Positions 7,359 through 16,153 of a stretch of DNA of 64,000 nucleotides are shown here, in pieces. The stretch's first letter is position 1. Every line of letters starts with the position of its first letter. A program made the translations under genes and the position numbers. Source of the DNA: Collimonas sp. OK607 (GTDB taxonomy: Bacteria > Pseudomonadota > Gammaproteobacteria > Burkholderiales > Burkholderiaceae_D); contig NZ_FOKF01000008.1 of NCBI RefSeq assembly GCF_900111995.1, forward strand, positions 1 through 64,000, read 5' to 3'. The notes under the pieces were generated by a model. That model was not told the DNA's origin. It did not search any database and saw only the letters and a list, made by a program, of their open reading frames with translations.

Positions 7359-8407
7359 ATATCCGGCTGCCCACGGTTGTATTGTTAGCCGTGCTGGTAG
7401 CCGGATGTGCGCAGCTGGCCTATTACGGGCAGGCTGCAAATGGCGAGTTCACCTTGTTGGATCGGGCCCGTCCGATTGACGATTGGCTGACCGACCCGGG
7501 CATCGATGTCGGTCTCAAGGCCAAGCTGCAACGCACCAGGCAAATGCGCCGTTTCGCAGTGAGCGAGCTAGGCCTGCCTGACAATCGCAGTTACACGGAA
7601 TACGCTGATCTGAAGCGGCCGTTCGCGCTGTGGAATGTGGTGGCGGCGCCGGCCCTGTCGCTGGTGCCCAAGCAGTGGTGTTTCCCGATTGCCGGCTGCG
7701 TCAATTATCGGGGTTATTTCAATCAGGGCGCCGCACAGAAATTCGCCGCCGGCTTGCGCCAGCAAGGCTACGATGTTCAGGTCAGCGGCGTACCTGCCTA
7801 TTCCACGCTCGGCTGGTTTAACGATCCGCTGTTGTCGACCTTTATCCGCTATCCCGACGGCGAGCTGGCGCGCCTGATTTTCCATGAATTGGCGCATCAG
7901 ACTGTCTACGCGAAAGACGATACGCAATTCAACGAATCGTTCGCCACCACTGTCGAACAGGCCGGTGTCGAGCGGTGGCTGCAGGCGGTAGGCAATCAAA
8001 AAACCCGCGACGCCTACGTCCAGTTTGAAGGACGTAAAGAAGAGTTCGTGGCGCTGCTGATGCAGTACCGGCAACGCCTCTCAGGCAACTATGCGAGTGA
8101 TCTCAGCGATGCGCAAAAATTGCAGCAGAAGGCAGCAATTTTCCTGGCCTTGCAAGCCGATTATCAAGTACTCAAAACAAAGTGGGGTGGCTACACCGGA
8201 TACGACCGCTGGTTTTCCGAACCGTTGTCGAACGCCCATCTGGCGTTGGTGGCGACTTACTACGAGCTGGTGCCGGGTTTCAAGGCTTTACTGGCGCAAC
8301 AGCACACCTTCCCGAAATTTTATGCGGCTGTCGCAAGGCTGGCCGCTCTCAGTAAAGACGAGAGGCATCGCCAGCTGGAACAGCTGGCGAAAACCCGGCC
8401 AACGTAA
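7355..8407 (+). CDS. Putative aminopeptidase lipoprotein (zinc metallopeptidase, HEXXH)
   Basis: A 350-residue predicted lipoprotein. A hydrophobic N-terminal segment ends in a lipobox (LVAGC, Cys about residue 18). A zinc-peptidase motif FHELAHQ with a downstream Glu in NESFATTVEQAG (about residues 178-203) places it in the 'putative aminopeptidase' family (Pfam Aminopep, as I recall). Lengths and motifs are intact. It is probably anchored in the inner or outer membrane facing the periplasm; the substrate is unknown. It overlaps the molybdoenzyme gene by four bases, but no functional link is obvious. Confidence 0.8.
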   Translation: MNIRLPTVVLLAVLVAGCAQLAYYGQAANGEFTLLDRARPIDDWLTDPGIDVGLKAKLQRTRQMRRFAVSELGLPDNRSYTEYADLKRPFALWNVVAAPALSLVPKQWCFPIAGCVNYRGYFNQGAAQKFAAGLRQQGYDVQVSGVPAYSTLGWFNDPLLSTFIRYPDGELARLIFHELAHQTVYAKDDTQFNESFATTVEQAGVERWLQAVGNQKTRDAYVQFEGRKEEFVALLMQYRQRLSGNYASDLSDAQKLQQKAAIFLALQADYQVLKTKWGGYTGYDRWFSEPLSNAHLALVATYYELVPGFKALLAQQHTFPKFYAAVARLAALSKDERHRQLEQLAKTRPT

Positions 8408-8431
8408 GTTTATCTTGGTTACAATAACAAG

Positions 8432-11041
8432 ATGACATTTAACGCCGACCTGCATCGCAATACGTTGAAATTGCCCAATCGCCTGGCGTCTAGTGGCAAT
8501 GGGATCTATGACACTGCGCTGGAAATGAGCGTGCTGGATGCGGGTCCGGAATTTGATCGAGGCCCCAGGAGCCAGCAACCGACCATGGTGTTCATCCACG
8601 GCTTTGGCGGCCGAGCCGCCTACTGGGAATACCAGCTGGAGCAATTCCAGCTCGACTACCGGGTGATTGCGCTCGATCTGCGCGGACACGGCTATAGCGA
8701 CGCACCGACAGCGGCCGAAGGGGCCAGCTACGATATACCCGAGCTGGTCGCAGATATCACCGCGGCCCTGGACCAGCTGGACCTGCCGCCACGTTTCATC
8801 CTGGTTTGCCATTCATTCGGCGGTGCGCTGTCTTCCTATTTCCTCAAGCAGTTTCCGGAGCGCGTTTCGGCACTGATCATGATTGCCTCGGCAGCGCGCT
8901 TCCGCCTGCGTCTGGCCGGCCGTATCTTGCTGCGCATGCCGCCGCCGCTGTTTGACTTGATGCGCAGATTGATGCCGTATGTCGGCATCACCGCGGCCCG
9001 GATTTATCCGCCGTCGCACGTGGTGTACCTGCAAAATAAAAATGCCTTGCTGTCGTGGGACGGCACCGAATATCTACGTGTGATCAAGGTGCCTACGCTG
9101 GTGATCCTCGGGCACCGCGATATCCTGTTCGACGAAGCGGCGTACAAGGAAGTGGCGCGTTTGATTCCGGGAGCGGAAGAAGTGGTGGTGCCGGTTTCTG
9201 CTCATCAGGTCATGGTGGAACGGCCCGATGCCGTGAATCGCGCGATACAACGATTCTTGCAGATGCAATCTGATCCGTCGGAACTGGCGGAGCGCCGGGC
9301 GCAGCAAAAAGCCGAACGGCGCGCAGCCCGCAAGCAACTCGAAGCCGAGCGTCCATGGCTGAAATTCTACGATGCCCGCACGCCTTACCGTATCAAGATG
9401 CCGACAGTACCTTTGCCACGCTTGCTGGAGGCTACCGCCAGGCGCTTTGCCAAAACCACCGCACTGTCATATCGCGGCGGAAAGATCGACTGGCGCGAAC
9501 TGGATCGGCAAGCCAATCGTTTTGCCCATGGCTTGCTCGACATGCGTATCAAGCCCGGAGACCGGGTCTTGCTGGCCTTGCCGAACATACCGTCTTTGGT
9601 AATCGCCTATTTCGGTGTCTTGAAAGCTGGCGCGGTTGCGGTGCTCAGCGATGCCGCCACGCCTAAAGAAGTGCTGTTGACGCGGATCGCAGATGCCACT
9701 GCAGTGATGCTGGTGACGACCACCGACAGGTATGACGATTTGCGTGACGCGTTGCAAAGCGACAGCCGTGCAGCTGGCTTGCGGCGTGTGATATTTGCTT
9801 CGATGATCGATCACATGGGCTTGCGCGAGAAGTTGAAATTCGCTGTCTTGCATCATGTGCAGGAAGGACATTGGCTGCCTTGGTTCCGTCAGGACAAACA
9901 ACATCGCAGGCATGAACGGCGTTACCTGAAGTTCAAGCAAGTGCTGGGGCGCGGCACGGTTGCGCCGATGGAGCTTGTGCAAGATATCGAAGCTATCGCG
10001 GTGGTGGTCTATACTTACGGCGCCACCGGTACGCCGCTGCCGGTGGCGCTTTCGCATCGCAATCTGGCGGCAAATGCCTTGCAACTGCGTCATTGGCTGC
10101 CGGAATCGAGGCCAGGCGATGAACGTTTCCTTGCACAGCAGCCGTTATCCACTGCCTACGGCCTGACCGGCTTGTTGCATCTCGGCGTGTACCTCGGGGC
10201 GACCCTGATCCTGTTGCCGGGATCCGAGCTGGAGCCTCTGCTAAAGACCGTCAAGAAAATGCGGCCGACTTACTTCCCGACTACGCCGCGCATGGTGCGC
10301 GAGCTGGCGCACACGCCTGGCGTGCGGCGCTACGGCCTGGCCTCGATCCGGGTCTGCGCCGTCAGCGGTTCGCCGCTGGCCCAGGAAATTCGCGAAGAAT
10401 TTGAAAAGCTGACGCGCGGCCGCCTGGTCGAAGCCTATGGCCTGACCGAAGCATCGCCGGCGGTGCTGGCCATGCCATTGACCGCGCACCGCCATCCGGG
10501 CGCAGTAGGCGTGCCGCTGCCCGATACGGAAGTGAAAGTGGTCGATCTGGATACCGACGCCGAACTACCCAGCGATACCTTGGGTGAGCTATGGGTGCGC
10601 GGGCCGCAGTTATTCGCCGGTTACGATCATGGCCATGCAGGCGCTGCCGGCCATGATGTGACGCAGGTTGCCAATGCGACAGCATTGAATCTGATTGCCA
10701 GAAAAATAACCAAAGAACGTCTGCATGATGGCTGGCTGGCCACCGGCGACGTCGCCAGCATCGACGATGACGGTTTTGTTTCTATCATCGACCGCAAGAG
10801 TAATATGTTGGTACGAGGCGGCCAGCGTGTGTTTCCCCGGCAGATCGAGGAAGTCTTGTTTGAGCATCCGGCAGTGGCGGTAGCCCATGTGAAATGGAGC
10901 CTGGACGAGGATGGCGTCAAGCATCTGCGGGCAGAGATTTTGCTGCACAACAACATGAGGCTGAGTGTCGAAGATTTGCTCAAATATGCATCAAAACGCT
11001 TGCATGCCGACGCTTTGCCCGATAGCATCGCGATAGAATAA
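8432..11041 (+). CDS. Fusion protein: alpha/beta-hydrolase + degenerate AMP-dependent acyl-CoA synthetase
   Basis: This 869-residue protein has two parts. Residues about 45-280 are an alpha/beta hydrolase with oxyanion HGFGG, nucleophile elbow CHSFGG (Ser128), Asp in LGHRDILF and His in SAHQVMVERP. After a charged, Ala/Arg/Lys-rich linker, residues about 325-869 form an ANL-superfamily adenylate-forming domain with EAYGLTEASP, GWLATGDVAS and DRKSNMLVRGG. The phosphate-binding loop is eroded (YTYGATGTPLPV instead of YTSGTTGxPKG). The C terminus stops at ADALPDSIAIE, before the usual PKxxxGK segment with the catalytic lysine. The hydrolase half looks active and the synthetase half does not look catalytically normal. 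It lies directly upstream of fadD on the same strand with a 118-bp gap, suggesting a role in acyl or lipid metabolism. The start is the first in-frame ATG. Confidence 0.82.
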   Translation: MTFNADLHRNTLKLPNRLASSGNGIYDTALEMSVLDAGPEFDRGPRSQQPTMVFIHGFGGRAAYWEYQLEQFQLDYRVIALDLRGHGYSDAPTAAEGASYDIPELVADITAALDQLDLPPRFILVCHSFGGALSSYFLKQFPERVSALIMIASAARFRLRLAGRILLRMPPPLFDLMRRLMPYVGITAARIYPPSHVVYLQNKNALLSWDGTEYLRVIKVPTLVILGHRDILFDEAAYKEVARLIPGAEEVVVPVSAHQVMVERPDAVNRAIQRFLQMQSDPSELAERRAQQKAERRAARKQLEAERPWLKFYDARTPYRIKMPTVPLPRLLEATARRFAKTTALSYRGGKIDWRELDRQANRFAHGLLDMRIKPGDRVLLALPNIPSLVIAYFGVLKAGAVAVLSDAATPKEVLLTRIADATAVMLVTTTDRYDDLRDALQSDSRAAGLRRVIFASMIDHMGLREKLKFAVLHHVQEGHWLPWFRQDKQHRRHERRYLKFKQVLGRGTVAPMELVQDIEAIAVVVYTYGATGTPLPVALSHRNLAANALQLRHWLPESRPGDERFLAQQPLSTAYGLTGLLHLGVYLGATLILLPGSELEPLLKTVKKMRPTYFPTTPRMVRELAHTPGVRRYGLASIRVCAVSGSPLAQEIREEFEKLTRGRLVEAYGLTEASPAVLAMPLTAHRHPGAVGVPLPDTEVKVVDLDTDAELPSDTLGELWVRGPQLFAGYDHGHAGAAGHDVTQVANATALNLIARKITKERLHDGWLATGDVASIDDDGFVSIIDRKSNMLVRGGQRVFPRQIEEVLFEHPAVAVAHVKWSLDEDGVKHLRAEILLHNNMRLSVEDLLKYASKRLHADALPDSIAIE

Positions 11042-11159
11042 AAAAATACAACCGTGCTTTTTTTTGGCGGATTCGGTAATATCCCCTACAGGCGTGTTTT
11101 CTTCCAGTGAAACAAGCCAAAACAATGCATTTATAACAAGCAGAGACTAAAGGCAGAAC

Positions 11160-12854
11160 ATGGATAAATTTTGGCTCAAATCGTATCCTGAAGGTGTGGC
11201 CACCGAGATTGACTTCACGCAATATCAATCCCTGGTGCAGTTGCTGGAAGAAGCGTTTCAGAAATACGCAACGCGCAACGCCTATGCCTGCATGGGTAAA
11301 TACCTGACTTATGCCGAGGTCGACCAGTTGTCGCGCAAGGTAGGCGCCTGGTTGCAAAGCAAGGGCCTGGAAAAGGGCGCACGCGTCGCCATCATGATGC
11401 CTAACGTGCTGCAATATCCGGTGGCGATTGCCGCCATTTTGCGTGCCGGCTACACCGTGGTGAACGTCAATCCTTTATATACGCCGCGTGAGCTCGAGCA
11501 TCAGCTGAATGATTCCGGCGCGGAAGCCATCTTCATTCTGGAAAACTTCGCCACTACGTTGCAGCAAGTTGTCGCGCGGACCAAAATCAAGCATGTGGTG
11601 GTTGCCAGCATGGGTGACCTGATGGGTGTCAAAGGCTTGCTGGTCAATCTGGTGGTGCGCCATGTCAAGAAAATGGTGCCAGGTTATTCGCTGCCAGGTT
11701 CTGTACCATTCAACAGCGTATTGTCGCAAGCGTCGTCGCTGCAATTGAAACCGGTTGGTCTGATGCCAGACGACGTCGCTTTCCTGCAGTATACCGGCGG
11801 CACGACTGGCGTCTCCAAGGGCGCAACACTGACGCATCGCAATGTTGTCGCCAACGTGCTGCAGGCCGAAGCCTGGCTCTCTCCTGGTTTGGCGAAAGGC
11901 CCGAAAGTCGAGCAACTGGCTTTTGTCTGTGCCTTGCCGCTGTACCACATCTTCGCATTGACGGTCTGCGGCATGCTCGGCATGCGCGAGGGCGCCTTGA
12001 ATCTGCTGATCCCGAATCCGCGCGACATCGCCGGCTTGATCAAGGAAATGTCGAAATATCAGATCAATACTTTCCCGGCGGTCAATACGCTGTACAACGC
12101 CTTGTTGCATCATCCCGATTTTGCCAAGCTGGATTTCTCCGGATATCGCGTATGCGTCGGTGGCGGCATGGCAGTGCAAAAAGCGGTTGCGGACAAATGG
12201 AAAGAAGTTACCGGCTGCCCGATTATCGAAGGTTACGGCTTGTCGGAAACATCGCCTATCGCTTGCGCCAATCCATGCACAATCACCGAATACAGCGGCA
12301 CCATCGGCTTGCCTTTGCCGTCGACTGAAATCGCGATCCTGGACGATGCCGGTAATCCGGTACCTCTGGGGCAGGCCGGCGAAATCGCCATTCGCGGTCC
12401 GCAAGTCATGCGCGGTTACTGGAACCGTGACGACGAAACCGCCAAGGTCATGACGGCTGACGGCTTTTTCAAATCCGGCGATATCGGCATCATGGATGAG
12501 CGCGGCTATACCAAGATTGTCGACCGCAAGAAGGACATGATCCTGGTGTCCGGCTTCAATGTGTATCCGAATGAAGTCGAAGGCGTGGTGGTGCAGCATC
12601 CAGGCGTGCTGGAATGTGCTTGCGTCGGCGTGCCGGACGAACATGCCGGTGAAGTGGTGAAGATTTTCGTGGTGCGCAAAGATCCGTCGCTGACGGCCGA
12701 GCAGCTGATGGCTTACTGCCGTGAGCAGTTGACGGGTTACAAGCGGCCGAAATATATCGAGTTCCGCAACGATCTGCCGAAGACGAATGTCGGCAAGATT
12801 TTGCGCCGTGAATTGCGCGATGAAAAGCCGGCCGAGCAAAAGCAGGCAGCTTAA
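11160..12854 (+). CDS. fadD: Long-chain fatty acid-CoA ligase
   Basis: A 564-residue membrane-associated ANL enzyme that activates fatty acids to acyl-CoA with ATP for beta-oxidation or phospholipid synthesis. Full motifs are present: YTGGTTGVSKGATLTHRN (phosphate loop), EGYGLSETSP, SGDIGIMDERGYTKIVDRKKDMILVSGFNV (split here as two adjacent motifs, adenine/hinge region) and PKTNVGKILRREL with the catalytic Lys near the C terminus. The length matches E. coli FadD (561). It is preceded by AAAGGC about 6 bases ahead of the ATG. It contrasts with the upstream fusion gene, whose equivalent motifs are lost. Confidence 0.93.
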   Translation: MDKFWLKSYPEGVATEIDFTQYQSLVQLLEEAFQKYATRNAYACMGKYLTYAEVDQLSRKVGAWLQSKGLEKGARVAIMMPNVLQYPVAIAAILRAGYTVVNVNPLYTPRELEHQLNDSGAEAIFILENFATTLQQVVARTKIKHVVVASMGDLMGVKGLLVNLVVRHVKKMVPGYSLPGSVPFNSVLSQASSLQLKPVGLMPDDVAFLQYTGGTTGVSKGATLTHRNVVANVLQAEAWLSPGLAKGPKVEQLAFVCALPLYHIFALTVCGMLGMREGALNLLIPNPRDIAGLIKEMSKYQINTFPAVNTLYNALLHHPDFAKLDFSGYRVCVGGGMAVQKAVADKWKEVTGCPIIEGYGLSETSPIACANPCTITEYSGTIGLPLPSTEIAILDDAGNPVPLGQAGEIAIRGPQVMRGYWNRDDETAKVMTADGFFKSGDIGIMDERGYTKIVDRKKDMILVSGFNVYPNEVEGVVVQHPGVLECACVGVPDEHAGEVVKIFVVRKDPSLTAEQLMAYCREQLTGYKRPKYIEFRNDLPKTNVGKILRRELRDEKPAEQKQAA

Positions 12855-12864
12855 TACTTTATCC

Positions 12865-12992
12865 GTAGGGTGGGCACGCTTTTGTGCCCACGCGTGAACT
12901 CACACCACGCACATGCGCCTATTTCCGCGCCGCGAGGATTTGTACTCCGGTTATCGCGGTCACGCGTGGGCACAAAAGCGTGCCCACCCTAC
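12865..12992. repeat. REPIN-like palindromic repeat, copy 2
   Basis: It runs from GTAGGGTGGGCACG to CGTGCCCACCCTAC. The 5' hairpin arm GTGGGCACGC..GTGCCCACGCG and the 3' arm are mirror images around a linker that contains CACGCACATG. It lies between fadD and the terminator at 12998-13036 and is the same family as copies 1, 3, 4 and 5. Confidence 0.9.
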
Positions 12993-12997
12993 GTGAA

Positions 12998-13036
12998 AAC
13001 CCCGGATGTGCCACAAGCACATCCGGGGTTTGTTTT
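12998..13036. terminator. Terminator between fadD and dgoD
   Basis: A perfect 13-bp stem (AACCCCGGATGTG pairing with CACATCCGGGGTT, seven-base loop) is followed by TGTTTTT on the plus strand, with AAAA before it for the minus strand. It serves the convergent fadD and dgoD transcripts. Confidence 0.9.
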
Positions 13037-13081
13037 TGGTGCGACGCCGTGGCTACGTCAGGCGTGCTTTTAGTCCGCGTA

Positions 13082-14230
13082 CTACCATTCGGCGAAGCTG
13101 CCATCCTTATGGCGCCAGATCGGATTACGCCAGCGGTGGCCGACAGCTGCCCGTTCCTTGACATATTCCTCGTTGATTTCGATGCCAAGCCCCGGTCCTT
13201 GCGGGATGGTCACGTAGCCTTTGTCGTAGGCGAATACTTCAGGGTTTTTCACATAGTCGAGCAAGTCGTTGCTCTCGTTGTAGTGAATGCCCAGGCTTTG
13301 CTCCTGGATGAACGCGTTGTACGACACTGCGTCAACCTGCAGGCAGGCGGCGAGCGCAATCGGACCGAGCGGGCAGTGCAATGCCACCGCCACGTCGTAG
13401 GCTTCAGCCATCGTGGCGATTTTTCGGGTTTCAGTGATACCGCCTGCGTGGGAAACATCTGGCTGGATGATATCGACATAACCTTCGCTCAGGATGCGTT
13501 TGAAATCCCAGCGGGAATACAATCGTTCGCCCAGTGCGATCGGGATGCTGGTCAGCGGCGCCAGCTCTTTCAGTGCTTCGTAGTTTTCACTGAGCACCGG
13601 CTCTTCGATGAACATCAGCTTGTACGGATCCAGTTCCTTGATCAGGACCTTTGCCATCGGCTTGTGCACCCGGCCGTGAAAATCGACGCCGATGCCGATA
13701 TGCGGGCCGACTGCCTCACGCACCGCGGCAACGTTGGCCAGCGTCGCTTCCACTTTTTCATACGAATCTACGAATTGCAATTCTTCGGTGCCGTTCATCT
13801 TCACTGCGGTGAAGCCGCGCGCTACGGCTTCCTTGGCTGCCGCTGCCGTATCGGCAGGGCGATCGCCGCCGATCCAGGAATACACGCGGATGCTGTCGCG
13901 CACCGGCCCGCCCAGCAACTGGCTGACCGACACACCCAACGCCTTGCCCTTGATATCCCACAACGCCTGGTCGATGCCGGCCAATGCGCTCATGTGGATG
14001 GCGCCGCCGCGATAAAAGCCGCCGCGATACAGCACCGTCCAATGGTCTTCGATATGGCGCGGATCCTTGCCGATCAGGTAGTCGGACAATTCTTCAACGG
14101 CGGCAGCAACGCTATGCACGCGGCCTTCAACTACCGGTTCGCCCCAACCGACCACGCCTTCGTCGGTTTCTATTTTAAGGAAACACCAACGCGGCGGTAC
14201 GATGTAAGTGGTCAGTTTGGTGATCTTCAT
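13082..14230 (-). CDS. dgoD: D-galactonate dehydratase
   Basis: A 382-residue enolase-superfamily enzyme that dehydrates D-galactonate to 2-dehydro-3-deoxygalactonate. Motifs are GVDFHGRVH (first metal Asp and catalytic His), FIEEPV (metal Glu), IPIALGERL (metal Glu), [12 protein letters not shown], and [12 protein letters not shown] with the second catalytic His. The length equals E. coli DgoD. The start at [11 protein letters not shown] is supported by an AGGAGA site 6-8 bases ahead and by the family N terminus. It is the last gene of the dgoK-dgoA-dgoD operon, 16 bp after dgoA, and the operon ends at the terminator at 12998-13036. Confidence 0.94.
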   Translation of the reverse strand: MKITKLTTYIVPPRWCFLKIETDEGVVGWGEPVVEGRVHSVAAAVEELSDYLIGKDPRHIEDHWTVLYRGGFYRGGAIHMSALAGIDQALWDIKGKALGVSVSQLLGGPVRDSIRVYSWIGGDRPADTAAAAKEAVARGFTAVKMNGTEELQFVDSYEKVEATLANVAAVREAVGPHIGIGVDFHGRVHKPMAKVLIKELDPYKLMFIEEPVLSENYEALKELAPLTSIPIALGERLYSRWDFKRILSEGYVDIIQPDVSHAGGITETRKIATMAEAYDVAVALHCPLGPIALAACLQVDAVSYNAFIQEQSLGIHYNESNDLLDYVKNPEVFAYDKGYVTIPQGPGLGIEINEEYVKERAAVGHRWRNPIWRHKDGSFAEW

Positions 14231-14246
14231 AAATCTCGTCTCCTGG

Positions 14247-14894
14247 TCAATTTTTTTTCGGTGTTTCCGATGACTCTTGCGTCGCACACCATGCAGCGAC
14301 AAACTTGTTGGCATTCTGGCCGACTTCGTCGGCGCTCAAGCCCGGCTTGTACAGCGCAGATCCCAGGCCGAATCCAGACGCCCCCGCGCTGATGAATGTT
14401 GCCAGATTTTCCGGCGTGATGCCGCCTACCGGCAGCAATGCCACTTCGCGCGGAATCACCGCGCGCCATGCCTTGACTACGTTCGGTCCCAATTGCTCGG
14501 CCGGGAACATTTTCAAGACGTCGGCGCCGGCAGCCAGAGCGGCAAATGCTTCCGTCACCGTGGCAACCCCGGGCGCGCACACCAGTCCGGCTTGCTTGGC
14601 TGCAGCGATCACCACCGGGTCGCTGTGCGGCATCACGATGATCTCGCCGCCGGCCTGTTTGACTGCTGCCACCTGATCCGTCGTCAAGACAGTGCCGGCG
14701 CCGATAACGCAGTCTGCAGGCAAACGGTTACGCAGGGTACGGATGCTGTCGAAAGGTTGCGGCGAGTTTAACGGTACTTCAATGATCCGGAAGCCGGCTT
14801 CGTACAGTTTCAAACCGATCGCCGCCACTTCGTGCGGCTGGACGCCGCGCAGAATGGCGATCAGTCCGCATTGTTTCATTGCGCTTTTTAACAT
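14247..14894 (-). CDS. dgoA: 2-dehydro-3-deoxy-6-phosphogalactonate aldolase
   Basis: A 215-residue class I aldolase of the KDPG/KDPGal family. It splits 2-dehydro-3-deoxy-6-phosphogalactonate into pyruvate and glyceraldehyde 3-phosphate. [17 protein letters not shown] (catalytic Glu) and [13 protein letters not shown] (Schiff-base Lys) are all present, and [15 protein letters not shown] forms the phosphate site. The LNSP rather than LRTP context favours the galactonate enzyme over Eda. The first Met (MLKSAMKQ) was chosen, with GGGA upstream; the Met five residues later is possible. It sits between dgoK and dgoD. Confidence 0.92.
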   Translation of the reverse strand: MLKSAMKQCGLIAILRGVQPHEVAAIGLKLYEAGFRIIEVPLNSPQPFDSIRTLRNRLPADCVIGAGTVLTTDQVAAVKQAGGEIIVMPHSDPVVIAAAKQAGLVCAPGVATVTEAFAALAAGADVLKMFPAEQLGPNVVKAWRAVIPREVALLPVGGITPENLATFISAGASGFGLGSALYKPGLSADEVGQNANKFVAAWCATQESSETPKKN

Positions 14895-14958
14895 GATGAA
14901 TTCCCGATGGTCCAGTTGCTTCTATTTCGATTAAGCATGTTCGATTACGTATGTTGGA

Positions 14959-15978
14959 TTAAGTATGTTTCAGCAAGCCGGCCATCAGCGCCAGCTGCCA
15001 CAGGCCGCGCTGCGTAGCCTGGGCCACCACTTCGATTTTCCCGAAGCCGTAAGTACGCAACACCTGCGCGTAGCGTTCGCACAAGCTGGCTTCGCCGACC
15101 AGCATCACCTGCGCCGCCTGCCGTCCTTGATCGCGCAACATGGTTTGCAACGCGGCGATCTCATGGCCGATCAGCAGTCCGGACAGGTATTCGCTCTGGC
15201 CGGCGCCGTCCAGCACGCCGGTCAGCCCGAGTGTGCGCGTGCTGAAGATGGTCGACAACACGCCAGCCTGGCCGGCGGCGGTTTGCGCCACCAGGGCGCC
15301 GCGCTCGAATGCGCGCTGTGCTGCGCCGGTGTCACTTTCATTGCCAGCGGCCTGCATGCCGCGCCCGAGAATGGTGTGTCCGCATAGCGCGGCATAGACT
15401 TCGCCGGTCATGAACGTATCGAAATGCGCGACCTGGTTTTGTGTTTTTGAGCGATGTATCTGTACCCATTTGGAATGGGTGCCGGGCAAGCCGACCAAGA
15501 CATCCTGCCCTGGGGCACCCGATACAGCGCCTAGGGTATTCAATACGCCTATCACCTGGGTTTCTTCGCCACGCATGACGTTCGGCAGCATTGAATTCTG
15601 GATCAGGCCCGGCACGATGTGGATCAGCTGGCCATCGCGGCTACGCAATGTACTTAAGCCGGCACCGATGTGGTCGACCGCAATCGGCACCTCCAGATAC
15701 GGAACTTCCTGCCATCCCTGACGGCTGCCCACCATGCCCGCAGCAATGACTGGCGTATCCGGCGCTGTCCGCAGCCAATCGCCGCAAGCTTGCTCGAAAG
15801 CGTTTTCGAAACCGGTTTTGTCGTCGCCATCGGTTGCGGGTAATTGCATTACGCCGCAGGGCAGGGCGCGTAACTCCAGCGTCTCGCCATGTGCTCCGAG
15901 CCGGTAGGCGCGTAGCGACGAGGTTCCCCAATCGAGCGCGATTAGCTGCGTCTTTGGTTGCGTCGTCAGTTGACTCAT
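14959..15978 (-). CDS. dgoK: 2-dehydro-3-deoxygalactonokinase
   Basis: A 339-residue sugar-acid kinase that phosphorylates 2-dehydro-3-deoxygalactonate at C6 with ATP, between the DgoD and DgoA steps. The N-terminal LIALDWGTSSLRAY is the ASKHA-type phosphate loop of DgoK proteins. LVGLPGTHSKWVQI and FMTGEVYAALCGHTILGRGM are the characteristic middle blocks, with Asp/Gly-rich contacts. The start is uncertain: MSQLTTQPKTQ is used because the kinase fold begins nine residues later. Longer in-frame starts at 16008 and upstream lack clear ribosome-binding sites. It is the first gene of the operon and divergent from the IclR regulator. Confidence 0.9.
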   Translation of the reverse strand: MSQLTTQPKTQLIALDWGTSSLRAYRLGAHGETLELRALPCGVMQLPATDGDDKTGFENAFEQACGDWLRTAPDTPVIAAGMVGSRQGWQEVPYLEVPIAVDHIGAGLSTLRSRDGQLIHIVPGLIQNSMLPNVMRGEETQVIGVLNTLGAVSGAPGQDVLVGLPGTHSKWVQIHRSKTQNQVAHFDTFMTGEVYAALCGHTILGRGMQAAGNESDTGAAQRAFERGALVAQTAAGQAGVLSTIFSTRTLGLTGVLDGAGQSEYLSGLLIGHEIAALQTMLRDQGRQAAQVMLVGEASLCERYAQVLRTYGFGKIEVVAQATQRGLWQLALMAGLLKHT

Positions 15979-16092
15979 TAACTGCGTTTGATGCTGGGCA
16001 GGCGGCATGGGTTTGATTAACTTCAAAAATTGCGCGGCAAGATCTGACAACCGCGGTGTGTGGCGTACTTTATTCCGACGGCAATTGCTTGT

Positions 16093-16124
16093 CAATATAT
16101 GATATTATGTCCCAATATATGGGA
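16093..16124. promoter_or_regulatory. Candidate IclR-type operator between dgoK and its regulator
   Basis: CAATATATG occurs twice (16093 and 16113), exactly 20 bases apart. The second copy is embedded in TCCCA-N5-TGGGA (16110-16124). Tandem sites on one helix face plus a short palindrome in a divergent promoter region are what a dimer-of-dimers IclR repressor would bind. This is inferred from position and symmetry only. Confidence 0.45.
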
Positions 16125-16153
16125 TTGCGAATATTTTTTGACGGATTTTGATA

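Noticed and set aside
11475-12839. A 454-codon open frame on the minus strand.
   Set aside because: It is wholly antisense to fadD, which has complete motifs on the other strand. It shows no domain or ribosome-binding site.
12884-14392. A 502-codon open frame on the plus strand across dgoD.
   Set aside because: It begins inside REPIN copy 2 and runs antisense to the intact dgoD gene; no protein family is recognisable.
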